Shown here piece after piece: positions 24,948-33,591 of a stretch of DNA of 37,015 nucleotides (the stretch's first letter is position 1; each line of letters begins with the position of its first letter). The DNA comes from an uncultured Verrucomicrobiales bacterium (GTDB lineage Bacteria > Verrucomicrobiota > Verrucomicrobiia > Verrucomicrobiales > DEV007). The translations under genes were made by a program, and so were the position numbers. A model generated the notes under the pieces. It ran no database searches, had not been told where the DNA came from, and was given only the letters and a program-made list of their open reading frames with translations. The stretch is from contig CAJXQE010000025.1 of NCBI GenBank assembly GCA_913058215.1, positions 1 to 37,015 of the forward strand, given 5' to 3'.

Positions 24948-25205
24948 AAGTTAAGGGAAAGAATCCGGAAAATCGTAAGTCTGTCAATCGAAGTTGAGAG
25001 AATTGTCCACTTTACGGCGCGCGGTATAATTCTCCACTCCACATTGCAGAACGAGCTAACCCTGAATTCCGCAATGGGTCCTGCTGAGATGCTCCCGAAA
25101 AGGGTAAAAAGGAAACGCTTGGTCTGAGACCATCAGTGACGCTCTCTCTGGAATTGAACCATCCGGCAATCTTTCGTAGCCCGCCAATCAGCGAGAATAG
25201 AGCGA
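24948..25205. other. 258-bp spacer, no gene seen
   Basis: It lies between the glycosyltransferase gene and the stop of the SHD1-hydrolase gene. A small minus-strand frame (25012-25251) overlaps the hydrolase end and is not supported. The promoter for the glycan unit probably lies here. Confidence 0.4.
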
Positions 25206-26192
25206 TCACTTCGTCCCCAACGTAGCGGGAATCACCACGGTATCGAGCCACTCCTTCACCTTTGTTTTGCCAACTTCAGCAAATGCGTGGCCGATGCCTT
25301 CCATCTCAAACATCTCCCTCTCCATGCCGCTGGCTTTTTTTGCAGCCTCTTCGCATCGAACGGCATTTGGGCTGGTTTCCCCCCAGGTCGCGAAAAGGTA
25401 ATTGCCTTTTCCGCCTCTCAAGCGCGTGTCGCCGTTACCGCCATCGACGAGCACATAACAATTAAAAAATTCGGGGTATCCCCCATCCTTGGCTTCACGA
25501 AGAACCCCGGCAATGCAGTGAGCTCCATTACTAAACCCGGCGATAATACACAGTTTTTTGTCAATGTTGGGGATCTTCTCGAAGAGCTTCGCCAGCATTG
25601 GCTGATGGTAGTCCTGCCAGATTTTCCTGTAGTCGCCTACCATTTTGGAATAGTCCGGATTGTTGCATCCCTCGGGGAAGGGTAATCCTGCGGTGATGAA
25701 CTGTCCGCCGTCCACCACTCCAGATGTGGTAGGCGCGTTTCCTCCGTCTCCGCCCCCCATCCAAACAAACAGTGGCGATGGTTTTCCGGGGTCATACCCG
25801 GATGGAATCGTAATACCGATGGATGCCGGATTCCCCCTGCGGTCTTCCTTCAACTCCGGAAAAGAAAGGGAAAAATTCGCACCCGCTTTGACCTCGCTGT
25901 CGCCGGGATCCGCTTTCGCCATCGGTGCATCCCCTTTGCTGTCACTTTTTGGTTCGGGAGGTTTCCAACTTTTCAAAAAGTCCTGGTCCGTGGCGCTAAG
26001 CGTCGAAACCGCGATCGTGAACTCTTTTTTGTCCGCAACCCGAATCAGAGTTACCTGGTTACCTGATACGGATTTGATTTCAGCATCGATCTCCTTTCCC
26101 CTGGAATTGTGAAATACCCGGGCTGAGCTATTCCACGGAATGATTCCAATGGCGACGACCACAGCACAATAGACTGAAAAACCACTTCTCAT
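25206..26192 (-). CDS. Secreted SHD1-domain alpha/beta hydrolase
   Basis: The 328-residue protein has a signal peptide (to about residue 24, ending NSSA). An SHD1-like domain follows (about 25-76: RVFHNSRGKEIDAEIKSVSG, then VSTLSATDQDFLKSW), then a Pro/Asp/Lys linker (77-105) and a hydrolase domain. Ser221 lies in a nucleophile elbow (IIAGFSNGAHC) and His302 in MEGIGHAFAEVG; the acid may be Asp250 in YVLVDGGNGD. The segment PLFVWMGGGDGG could shape the oxyanion hole. The fold suggests an exported esterase or peptidase-like enzyme; the SHD1 module may dock it on a ligand. Single gene on this strand, about 260 bases from its neighbours. Confidence 0.78.
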   Translation of the reverse strand: MRSGFSVYCAVVVAIGIIPWNSSARVFHNSRGKEIDAEIKSVSGNQVTLIRVADKKEFTIAVSTLSATDQDFLKSWKPPEPKSDSKGDAPMAKADPGDSEVKAGANFSLSFPELKEDRRGNPASIGITIPSGYDPGKPSPLFVWMGGGDGGNAPTTSGVVDGGQFITAGLPFPEGCNNPDYSKMVGDYRKIWQDYHQPMLAKLFEKIPNIDKKLCIIAGFSNGAHCIAGVLREAKDGGYPEFFNCYVLVDGGNGDTRLRGGKGNYLFATWGETSPNAVRCEEAAKKASGMEREMFEMEGIGHAFAEVGKTKVKEWLDTVVIPATLGTK

Positions 26193-26316
26193 GAGCGAAG
26201 ACTAGCATGCTGCGGGAGCGTCGAGAATCACAAATTCGCTTCAGTTGCGTCCCTCAACTCCACCCGGAACAAGGCTCAGATAGAGAGCCCGGGGCAAAAG
26301 TGCTCCTCCCTTTTTC

Positions 26317-26332
26317 AGCCCGCTAGCGGGCT
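26317..26332 (-). terminator. Perfect 16-bp palindrome after the zinc-ribbon gene
   Basis: AGCCCGCTAGCGGGCT is a perfect palindrome starting three bases after the stop of the zinc-ribbon gene on the minus strand. It is a likely transcription end for the two-gene unit, although no T-run follows it. Confidence 0.5.
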
Positions 26333-26334
26333 CC

Positions 26335-26631
26335 TTAAAAGAATCCGAAGGCAATCATTCCGAAGGAAACCAGGATAATGACCGCGACAACCCACCAGAG
26401 GATTTCAATCGGGGTTTTCTTCTTCCTGCCCTCCCCTCCTCCGAATTCTCTCTGGATGAATTCTTCGTAATTGAAATCATCCTCATTCGGGAGATCAAGA
26501 CCATCACCAGAGGCGGAATGAATCCACAGTCCGTTCTCTTTCATCGCGCCACAGTCGCTACATCCGGCCGCATTTGGTGAGATATCGACCCCGCATTCCG
26601 GGCATTTCCAAGATAAGGATTCTTCTACCAT
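26335..26631 (-). CDS. Zinc-ribbon single-pass membrane protein
   Basis: The 98-residue protein has an N-terminal zinc ribbon with two CxxC knuckles (Cys10-PE-Cys13 and Cys24-SD-Cys27), an acidic middle, a Lys-rich GRKKKTP segment and one transmembrane helix (about 75-97, ILWWVVAVIILVSFGMIAFG). There is no signal peptide, so the zinc ribbon should face the cytoplasm. Such small proteins are often of unknown role. The ATG lies seven bases after the stop of the acetyltransferase gene, so they form one transcript and a shared envelope role is plausible. Confidence 0.75.
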   Translation of the reverse strand: MVEESLSWKCPECGVDISPNAAGCSDCGAMKENGLWIHSASGDGLDLPNEDDFNYEEFIQREFGGGEGRKKKTPIEILWWVVAVIILVSFGMIAFGFF

Positions 26632-26638
26632 TATCGAT

Positions 26639-27865
26639 CTACCCCCTTTTTGGTTTTCGAATCCTGGAGGTAATCGAAATGATCTTCTTGGCGAGTTGCC
26701 TGCAGGCTCTATTCAATTGAATGATGGTAAAACGGACTCTCCCAAGTGGATTTCGGGGAAGAATCCGAATGGTACTCACTTGGTAAAACTCTCCGCCTGT
26801 ATATCCCTTTTTGTATTTTTCGCCGCCTCCAAGCAGATCAAGCGTGGTAATATTCTCCTCGTGAATCCAATGATCAATTCGCTTCACAAAAAGACACCTT
26901 CCCGGAGACAGATGGGAATAGGTTTCATCAAAGTCAGTAAGGTATCCGTAGAACGACCCGCCCCGGCAAAAGCCAAAGTCGACTGCCATCAGCGAATCAC
27001 CATTGCGCAATACGGACACCCGAAGACCGACTTCTTCACTTCCGGCAATGTGATGAAGCATAGCAATGAGTCGGGGATCTGCGAGAGGACTGTCCCCTCC
27101 TTTGCGAAAATGTTTCACGTGAAAATTCGCTGCCTTTGTCAGGTGTCCTCTGACCACATCCTTCCCTTTCCAGATCTCGATCGCTGCATCCGGCATTTCC
27201 CGTTCGAGGCGGTTTACGACTCGACGGAACTCACTCCTCGGTTTTCGGGGAATCGATAGAAGATACTCCTCCAGAGATCCGGGAAGCGTCACGCAAGGAC
27301 ACGGCATATAATTCTTACGGAACAGAAGGACTCCTGAATCATCTGGAGAAAATTCCTCCAGCGCACTCATCAAAAACCCACGACTGGAAACCTTCTCAAA
27401 AAAGAACTCACTCCCCGGCCGCTCGGTATTGAGCCAATCGAAGATTAAATTCATGGCTGCCAGGGAATCCTCCTGGGATTCAGCAACGAGATCCTGATAG
27501 TCACAAGTGATATCGCCGGCCAATCGAATTTTCCGGCCATCGCGATAGCAGGGAAGAATCGCAATGGACCGTCCATCTCTCACTGCGACAAAAATGAGGA
27601 TTTCATCACACTTACCTTCAAAGGAATGGTACCACGCACTCACCCATTCAAATGTGGAAAACGGAGCCGAGTCTTTAGGGAGAAGCCTATGCCAATCGTC
27701 CCGCAACCCTGCAATTTCAGAATTCTCTGTAATAAGGACTAGGGTCGGAGTCGAGTTTCCCAGTCCTTCCGTCGTGTGATGTGCAGCTGACGGAACAGGG
27801 TGTGCTGAAGATTCCGTGTCTCTCCGGTCCAGCAAACTACTTTCCTGTCTGTTTATTTTAGGCAT
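26639..27865 (-). CDS. BioF2-type GNAT acetyltransferase (Acetyltransf_6)
   Basis: The 408-residue protein fits the CelD/BioF2-like acetyltransferase pattern: SEIAGLRDDWHRLLPKDSAP followed by FSTFEWVSAWYHSF, then IAILPCYRDGRKIRLAGD in the N-terminal half, and the C-terminal catalytic GNAT half with RSEFRRVVNRLEREM, DSLMAVDFGFCRGGSFYGYL, YSHLSPGRCLFVKRIDHWI and TLDLLGGGEKYKKGYTGG. Relatives act in exopolysaccharide or cellulose clusters and FemAB-like pathways. The first 35 residues are polar and poorly conserved in look, so a later start is possible. It is cotranscribed with the zinc-ribbon membrane protein downstream. Substrate unknown. Confidence 0.85.
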   Translation of the reverse strand: MPKINRQESSLLDRRDTESSAHPVPSAAHHTTEGLGNSTPTLVLITENSEIAGLRDDWHRLLPKDSAPFSTFEWVSAWYHSFEGKCDEILIFVAVRDGRSIAILPCYRDGRKIRLAGDITCDYQDLVAESQEDSLAAMNLIFDWLNTERPGSEFFFEKVSSRGFLMSALEEFSPDDSGVLLFRKNYMPCPCVTLPGSLEEYLLSIPRKPRSEFRRVVNRLEREMPDAAIEIWKGKDVVRGHLTKAANFHVKHFRKGGDSPLADPRLIAMLHHIAGSEEVGLRVSVLRNGDSLMAVDFGFCRGGSFYGYLTDFDETYSHLSPGRCLFVKRIDHWIHEENITTLDLLGGGEKYKKGYTGGEFYQVSTIRILPRNPLGRVRFTIIQLNRACRQLAKKIISITSRIRKPKRG

Positions 27866-28092
27866 ACAAATGGATAAAAAAATCGATTACCTATGGGATC
27901 TCACCAAAGGCGTTATTGTATTTTCCATATTTACAATACTCTAATAAATTAGATGGTCCAGTTGTCATTCCGGATTCTGAGGAACGTGATTCCTGTTCTA
28001 TAGGCCCCATCCTGAAGGCCTTCCCACAACCATGACACTGGAAAAAGGGGATCCGAAATATTGTGGATGACGCACTAAGGTTCTGTGAAACC

Positions 28093-29964
28093 TCACGGGA
28101 GTGGCAACAATCTCTCCTTCGGCCCGTCACCTTCCGGTTCCTCGATAACTGGTTCGCTGTCGTCGACGACAAGGCTGATGAGCGTATCGCCGCTGACCGG
28201 CGTTGCAATTCCATCGGCATAAACGGCGAGCGTGCTGTTTGACGCGCCATGAAGGACGAAAAGAACCAGGGCATCTTCGCCATAGAGTTCCCGAAACTCC
28301 TTCATTCCAAATTCATCGCTGAGCAGAGTCTGCTTCATGGCAGCCCCTGCTTTTTCCAACTCAATCACCTCGAGAGAATCCATTTTGGTGGACCCGATAA
28401 AACGGCCCATCAGTTCCGAAGATGCGGCTTTCCGTTCTGAATCATCCAGGTCTGCCGCCTTGAATTGAAAAACATTGGAGCTTCCCAGGGTGTGCCCCAG
28501 AGCGATGCAGGCAAGAGAGTTTACCTGGTCATTCGGGGTAACCGCCGCCATGTATCCAATCCCGGACAAGTCAATTTCTTCTGCCGCGAAATCGGAAAGG
28601 ATATTTGCGTTTACCGCCTGAACCCCGGCCATTCTCGCTTTCGCGGTGGCCGAATAGTTGGAGTCGAGCATCAATACCCGGAAGCCGGCTTCCTGAATCG
28701 CAAGAGCAGCCTCAATCGACCATCTTCTGATCCCGACGAAAAGAACCCCCTGAGGATTCTTCACCGCCAATCCAAGTTTTCTCGCCAGGGGCCCGGAGAA
28801 CAGCCCATAAAGCGCAACTGTTCCAACAATAACAGTGAAAGCAATCGGACCGATCCGCGCGGCTTCCTCCGCATACGGCCCACCGGTCTTCGCGAGTTCC
28901 AATGCAAAAACAGAGGACACTGCCGCAGCGACAATCCCTCTGGGTGCCATGAAGGAGATGAAAAGTTTTTCTTTCCAATCAAGACGCTTGCTTCCGATGG
29001 TGGCGAGAAAAACGGAAGCTGGCCGAACCACAATCACAAGAGCGAGGAAAAAGAGTAAGGCTTCTTTCCAGACCGAGACGATCTCCTGCCATCCAATCCG
29101 ACCTCCAAGAACAATAAAGAGACAAGAGATCAAAATGGTCCGCACCGTTTCTTTAAATTCAATCACATGACGAATTCTAGCCTTCTTCTGGTTTGCCAAT
29201 CCGATTCCAAGAACCGTGGCCGTGACGAGCCCGGACTCATGTTGTAGAAAATTCGATAAAGTAAAAAGCCCCAGAGTCACCGTTAGAATGACGACAGCCT
29301 GGAGATAGTCCGGAATCCAATGTCGACGTAAAAATGAAGCCAGGATCATTGCAGCACCCCATCCAAGACCACCGCCAATCAGAAGGGTTTTCAGAAGGCC
29401 CAATGCGGCATGCCCCAGGTCCGACCCGCCGTCATGGGAATGACCGGAATCAAACAATACCCCGAACACCAAAACTGCGAGGACTGCACCAACTGGATCA
29501 ATCACGATCCCTTCCCATTTCAGGATCAAGTTCACCCTTCGGGACGGTTTTACTGATCGTAAAAGGGGCCCAATCACCGTCGGGCCGGTTACTACAAGAA
29601 TCGCCGCCACCAGGATTGCTACCGGCCAACTGAAACCGGCCAGATAGTGGGCCGAGAGAGTGGACAAGACCCAGGTGACAAGAGTTCCAACCAGAAGCAA
29701 GCGAATCAAACTCGGCCCGGCTTCTTTCAGTTCAGAAAATTTCAGTGATAGGCCACCCTCAAGAAGAATCACTCCGACAGACAGTGAGACGAGAGCAAGC
29801 AAGGTGCTCTGTTCAATAATTTCACTCTGATCGTAAAACTGACCTGCAAGAAATCCGAATCCCAAAAGAAGAAGAATGGAAGGCAGACGCAATTTCCAGG
29901 CAAGCCATTGTGATCCAATTCCAAGAAGCAGAATTGAGGTAAAGAGGATAAGATGTTCGTCCAT
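28093..29964 (-). CDS. CPA1-type cation/proton antiporter with TrkA-N domain
   Basis: From the ATG at 29964 it encodes 623 residues beginning MDEHLILFTSILLLGIGSQW. The upstream in-frame ATG (30033) would add 23 polar residues before the first membrane helix and is less likely. About 12 membrane segments span residues 1-380, with family blocks VVTGPTVIGPLLRSV, KWEGIVIDPVGAVLAV and FISFMAPRGIVAAAVSS. From about residue 385 a soluble region holds a Rossmann TrkA-N-type domain (VLFVGIRRWSIEAALAIQEA, then VLMLDSN, then AAVTPNDQVNSLAC), which may bind nucleotide to gate transport. It probably exchanges Na+ or K+ for H+ in the inner membrane. Single gene in its unit. Confidence 0.9.
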   Translation of the reverse strand: MDEHLILFTSILLLGIGSQWLAWKLRLPSILLLLGFGFLAGQFYDQSEIIEQSTLLALVSLSVGVILLEGGLSLKFSELKEAGPSLIRLLLVGTLVTWVLSTLSAHYLAGFSWPVAILVAAILVVTGPTVIGPLLRSVKPSRRVNLILKWEGIVIDPVGAVLAVLVFGVLFDSGHSHDGGSDLGHAALGLLKTLLIGGGLGWGAAMILASFLRRHWIPDYLQAVVILTVTLGLFTLSNFLQHESGLVTATVLGIGLANQKKARIRHVIEFKETVRTILISCLFIVLGGRIGWQEIVSVWKEALLFFLALVIVVRPASVFLATIGSKRLDWKEKLFISFMAPRGIVAAAVSSVFALELAKTGGPYAEEAARIGPIAFTVIVGTVALYGLFSGPLARKLGLAVKNPQGVLFVGIRRWSIEAALAIQEAGFRVLMLDSNYSATAKARMAGVQAVNANILSDFAAEEIDLSGIGYMAAVTPNDQVNSLACIALGHTLGSSNVFQFKAADLDDSERKAASSELMGRFIGSTKMDSLEVIELEKAGAAMKQTLLSDEFGMKEFRELYGEDALVLFVLHGASNSTLAVYADGIATPVSGDTLISLVVDDSEPVIEEPEGDGPKERLLPLP

Positions 29965-30171
29965 TAGTTGGCTTTCCGAAAAGAAGCACTTTCTGAGAAA
30001 TTTCCTATAATAATCTTCTGCTGAAATAAACACCTCTCCTGGCTCTCGGGCATTTGCCGTGAGGATGGCAAACCAGTCATTCCGGTCGAAGAATGGAGTC
30101 GCCTTTAACTCCGGATCAGCAGCACTATCACAAGGACCAACCTGACTTCAACTTTGATCGTTTTCGATCCC

Positions 30172-31554
30172 CTACTCAATTCCGAGTTTCTTCCTTTTTC
30201 TGTAAAGAGTGGCCTGATCAATGCCGAGTGTATCCGCAGCCTCCTGCAATGTCTTTGCCCTCCCTAACACCCGTCGAATATGTTCCTCTTCGAGAGCTTC
30301 CAGACTGATATTCGCACCGGGCAGGGTCATGGTACCTCCACTTTCCTCACCGCTCCCGCTCCCGGAATCGACACTCGAAGATCCCACAGCACCCTGAGTC
30401 GGATCGGGTAAATCTGCCGGTGTAATCTGATCCTCCCGCGCTAAAATCACCGCTCGCTCCATCGCATTTCGTAACTCACGAAGATTCCCCGGCCACGCAT
30501 GCGTCGTTAGGCTGATCAAACCGTCAGGGCTGAATCCATCAATTTTTCGACCGGTTTGATTCGCAAAGAAAGTCACAAAATTTTCGGCAAATTGAACCAG
30601 ATCCTTTGGCCTGTCACGAAGCGATGGCATTTCCACCTCAATCACATTAAGACGATAGTAGAGGTCCTCCCGAAACTCACCTTTCACGACACTCTCCTTC
30701 AAATTCCGATTCGTCGCTGCGATGATTCTAACCTCAGCCTGACGAGTCTGATTTTCCCCGACGCGCTCGTATTCTTTTTCCTGCAAAAGGCGCAACAGTT
30801 TGGGTTGGATATCGATCGGCAGCTCACCGATCTCGTCGAGGAACAAGGTTCCACCATTTGCCGCGTGTACTTTCCCCCACTTGTCTTTGACCGCACCAGT
30901 GAACGATCCTTTCACATGACCAAACAACTCACTCTCCAGCAATTCTTTGGACAAGCTGGGACAGGAAATCGTCACGAAAGGCTTGTCTTCAAGATGACTC
31001 TTCGAGTGAATCTCCTTCGCCACCATGCTTTTCCCGGTTCCACTCTCTCCGAGAATAAGAAGAGAAGCAGGAGTCGGTGCTGCCCGGAAAAGTAGATCGA
31101 AGGCACTGTCCATCGCCTTGTCTTTCGATTGAAAAACTGCCGGCGGAGATTGACTGGAAACTTCGACTTCCAGTTCCTCAATCCGATTGTGCAACTCCTT
31201 TTGCATCTTCGCCCTGGCCACGACTCCGCGAAGCTGATCAGGAGTAAATGGTTTTTCCAGGTAGTCCATTGCCCCCAACTGGATAGCCTTCACTGCAGTA
31301 TCGATACTGGCATGAGCAGTGAAAACCACAACGACCACCGACGGGAAACGTTTTCGAATATCCTGAAGCACCTCAAGACCATCCTGATCCCCGAGACGGA
31401 GATCGAGAATTGCGAGTTCAAAAGGATCTTCCTTTAATCGCAGAAGAGCAACATCTCCGCTGTCCACCGCCTCCACGTAATGGTCTTCGGCCTCGAGTGC
31501 GAAACGCGTACTGTCGCGAATCGATTTCTCGTCATCAATAATCAGGATATCCAT
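30172..31554 (-). CDS. NtrC-family sigma-54-dependent response regulator
   Basis: From the ATG at 31554 it encodes 460 residues: a receiver domain with acidic pocket IIDDEKS, phosphoacceptor Asp51 (ILDLRLGD), Thr79 and Lys101 (LEKPF); an AAA+ domain with Walker A GESGTGKS (169-176), the sigma-54 contact loop GSFTGA (216-221, usually GAFTGA) and Walker B GGTLFLDEIGEL; and a Fis-type helix-turn-helix at the C-terminus (TLQEAADTLGIDQATLYRKR). A start 39 bases upstream is in frame; the chosen one begins directly at the receiver fold. A Ser/Gly linker (GSSSVDSGSGSGEESGG) separates the last two domains. No histidine kinase is next to it. It is divergent from the App1-type phosphatase gene. Confidence 0.92.
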   Translation of the reverse strand: MDILIIDDEKSIRDSTRFALEAEDHYVEAVDSGDVALLRLKEDPFELAILDLRLGDQDGLEVLQDIRKRFPSVVVVVFTAHASIDTAVKAIQLGAMDYLEKPFTPDQLRGVVARAKMQKELHNRIEELEVEVSSQSPPAVFQSKDKAMDSAFDLLFRAAPTPASLLILGESGTGKSMVAKEIHSKSHLEDKPFVTISCPSLSKELLESELFGHVKGSFTGAVKDKWGKVHAANGGTLFLDEIGELPIDIQPKLLRLLQEKEYERVGENQTRQAEVRIIAATNRNLKESVVKGEFREDLYYRLNVIEVEMPSLRDRPKDLVQFAENFVTFFANQTGRKIDGFSPDGLISLTTHAWPGNLRELRNAMERAVILAREDQITPADLPDPTQGAVGSSSVDSGSGSGEESGGTMTLPGANISLEALEEEHIRRVLGRAKTLQEAADTLGIDQATLYRKRKKLGIE

Positions 31555-31740
31555 AGCTTGGTTATTCTCAGTCGTGTTGCATCCCGGTTTCAAAAAAACG
31601 GAACAACTTCGAAATCGGATGCAGTTTTCCCCTCCAACCGAAATCGATACGCCACATGCATTTTTGACCTTATAGTCCTTTCACAATCACAAACCCCTTC
31701 AGAATGGGATTTGAAACAGACCGTAACGACCCTTCAAACG

Positions 31741-31757
31741 TATTGCATTTTGCAATA
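31741..31757. promoter_or_regulatory. 17-bp dyad, candidate activator site
   Basis: TATTGCA-TTT-TGCAATA is a perfect inverted repeat with 7-base arms. It lies 110 bases upstream of a sigma-54-like promoter and beside the gene for an NtrC-type regulator. This is the usual position of an upstream activator sequence. The binding protein is inferred. Confidence 0.4.
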
Positions 31758-31866
31758 TTTCCCACAATCAATTTTGCTGATCTTGAAAATTTCACGATCC
31801 AAATCAAATTTTTATGATGCGCGCCAACAATTACCGACTGCTGACCGGCGCGTCCTATATGGCCTC

Positions 31867-31881
31867 TGGCACATCGTCTGC
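31867..31881 (+). promoter_or_regulatory. Candidate sigma-54 (-24/-12) promoter
   Basis: TGGCAC-ATCGT-CTGC has GG and GC separated by exactly ten bases, matching the sigma-54 pattern (consensus TGGCAC-N5-TTGC) except for one base in the -12 element. It points at the App1-type gene about 108 bases downstream. A single match can occur by chance. Confidence 0.35.
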
Positions 31882-31988
31882 GCCACTTGGACTGGAAGAA
31901 AGATTCGACCCTCTTGTTTCGATTAATGAAGAGGGTTGAATCGTTTTCCCATTCCTGCAAAACTGTTCATGACTAGTCCCCCTCCCGT

Positions 31989-33143
31989 TTGAAGAAGAAA
32001 ATAAAAATAAGTATCGCTAAGAGATTCGCACTGATCGCTGAATCCGTTTACGACTGGTTTCATCGGGGAACAGCCCGCCTTACGGGCCGACTTCGTTTAC
32101 CGATGACTGCCCAGGTGTTTTATGCGATGCGACACAATGGTGGGACTTCGCTTAAGGGAAGAATTCTCGCAGTTCAACACTGGCGGAAACCCAAAGTGGA
32201 TGATCATGCCCTCACAAACCTTTGGCAGATGATCAAGCTGTGGTGCTCACCCGAGCGACCGGACACCCTTGTTCGAGCTGTCTGCGGGAATGAAGCGGTC
32301 GAACAAAGGTCGGATTCTGAAGGCTATTTTGACCTTCTCCTGCCGGCTAATATCCCGGAAGGAGAAGACATCGTCATTCATCTCCCGGAGTCTGAGAAGT
32401 CTGACCTGATTTCCGTTGAGCCAAAATCTCCCCACGCGAACTCCCGTTGCCTGATTGTCAGTGATATCGATGACACCGTTATGATTTCCCATGCAGCGAA
32501 GACGCTGACGATGATCGGAATGACCCTCTTCGGGAATGCGCTGACCCGGCAAATATTCCCCGGAACTCCCGAGCTCTATCAATCTCTGCACCATGGAACC
32601 AGTGGAGTGGAAAGTGAGGACAATCCCTTCGCTTTCGTTTCCAGTTCGCCTTACAACCTTCACGGCTTGATTCAGCTGATTTTTAAGGAAAACCGGATTC
32701 CACGCGGCGCGTTTTTCATGACTGACTGGGGAATTGATCACGAAAAATGGTTCAAGAAGAGCCACGGTGATCACAAGCTTGGCGCGATCAGAGATGTCAT
32801 GGATTGGTTTCCTGATCGACCGGTCATTTTAATCGGCGACAGCGGTCAACACGACCCCTACATCTACAAGCAGGTCGCTGAGGAGTTCCCGGGGAAAGTA
32901 GCGCACATTCTTATCCGTAACGTGAGCACCGATTCAGAAATCAAAGATCTTCGTGAAGAAATGGAGAAAGACGGACCGCTTGAGGCTCCTCTAAGCTTTT
33001 TCAAAGACTCACTCGAAGCGGCTGCACTTCTTCGGGAAGGTAACTGGATTACTGAAGCTCAATTCGCCCGAACCCGGTCGGCTTTTGAAGAGCAGTCAGC
33101 CAGCCCTCTCGATCAGCTTCTCCACAAATCCACAAAGTCTTGA
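31989..33143 (+). CDS. App1-family (DUF2183) phosphatase
   Basis: The 384-residue protein has an N-terminal beta-rich region (YAMRHNGGTSLKGRILAVQH, then LVRAVCGNEAVEQRSDSEGY) and a C-terminal HAD-like phosphatase core with the signature SDIDDTVMIS (Asp at 159, 161, 162), FVSSSPYNLH, KLGAIRDVMDWFPDRPVIL and LIGDSGQHDPYIYKQVAEE. This is the App1 phosphatidate-phosphatase pattern (DUF2183). The likely role is removing phosphate from phosphatidic acid or a related lipid at the membrane. The start is a TTG without a clear Shine-Dalgarno; the first in-frame ATG (Met39) would remove part of the N-terminal region. A possible sigma-54 promoter lies upstream. Confidence 0.83.
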   Translation: MKKKIKISIAKRFALIAESVYDWFHRGTARLTGRLRLPMTAQVFYAMRHNGGTSLKGRILAVQHWRKPKVDDHALTNLWQMIKLWCSPERPDTLVRAVCGNEAVEQRSDSEGYFDLLLPANIPEGEDIVIHLPESEKSDLISVEPKSPHANSRCLIVSDIDDTVMISHAAKTLTMIGMTLFGNALTRQIFPGTPELYQSLHHGTSGVESEDNPFAFVSSSPYNLHGLIQLIFKENRIPRGAFFMTDWGIDHEKWFKKSHGDHKLGAIRDVMDWFPDRPVILIGDSGQHDPYIYKQVAEEFPGKVAHILIRNVSTDSEIKDLREEMEKDGPLEAPLSFFKDSLEAAALLREGNWITEAQFARTRSAFEEQSASPLDQLLHKSTKS

Positions 33144-33234
33144 TCTTCGATCGTCGGCAAGAACCCGGGAGTGATCGAAACGCCTCGGCTGTTTGATCTG
33201 AGTATCTGAATGCCCCTTTCCTTGCTCCGAAGAA

Positions 33235-33585
33235 TCACTGATTCGCTTCTGTCGGTCGAAAAGTGAGATGAACTCTCATGCGGTGGTTCACCGGTTCGTG
33301 TTCAATGAACGGTTCCTGAAAGAGGTAATATCCACGCGTCTCGTAGAACAATATCCGCTTTCTCACTTCCTCCTCCATTTCTGCAAAAGTCGCATCTTCA
33401 TCTACCCATGGCATCTGACATGTGTGGCGTCTGGAAACCGCACAGAACCGGTTGATCAGTTGGTCTTCCAGATCCTGAATCGTAGCGAGAACGTTTTTTT
33501 TCTTCATGAGAGCGGCGACGTCTACGGTTAAGACATCAAAGGCAGAACGACAACCGTATCCAATCCGGATGCAGATTTTTTCCAA
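33235..33585 (-). CDS. Hypothetical protein, 116 aa, downstream of the UdgX-fusion gene
   Basis: This encodes MEKICIRIGYGCRSAFDVLT and continues through a helical LATIQDLEDQLINRFCAVSR segment and acidic EDATFAEMEEEVRKRI to LTFRPTEANQ. An internal ATG (MKKKNVLATIQ, about 26 residues in) is an alternative start. No family is recognised. Its start lies six bases after the stop of the UdgX-type gene, so the two are probably cotranscribed and may act together in DNA repair; that link is context only. Confidence 0.55.
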   Translation of the reverse strand: MEKICIRIGYGCRSAFDVLTVDVAALMKKKNVLATIQDLEDQLINRFCAVSRRHTCQMPWVDEDATFAEMEEEVRKRILFYETRGYYLFQEPFIEHEPVNHRMRVHLTFRPTEANQ

Positions 33586-33591
33586 AGTGCA

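Larger units (their letters stand above)
31594..31988. other. 395-bp divergent regulatory region
   Basis: It lies between the response-regulator gene (minus) and the App1-type gene (plus). No gene is supported: the ORFs here are AT-rich shadows. It holds the dyad at 31741-31757 and the sigma-54-like site at 31867-31881 listed separately. Confidence 0.6.
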
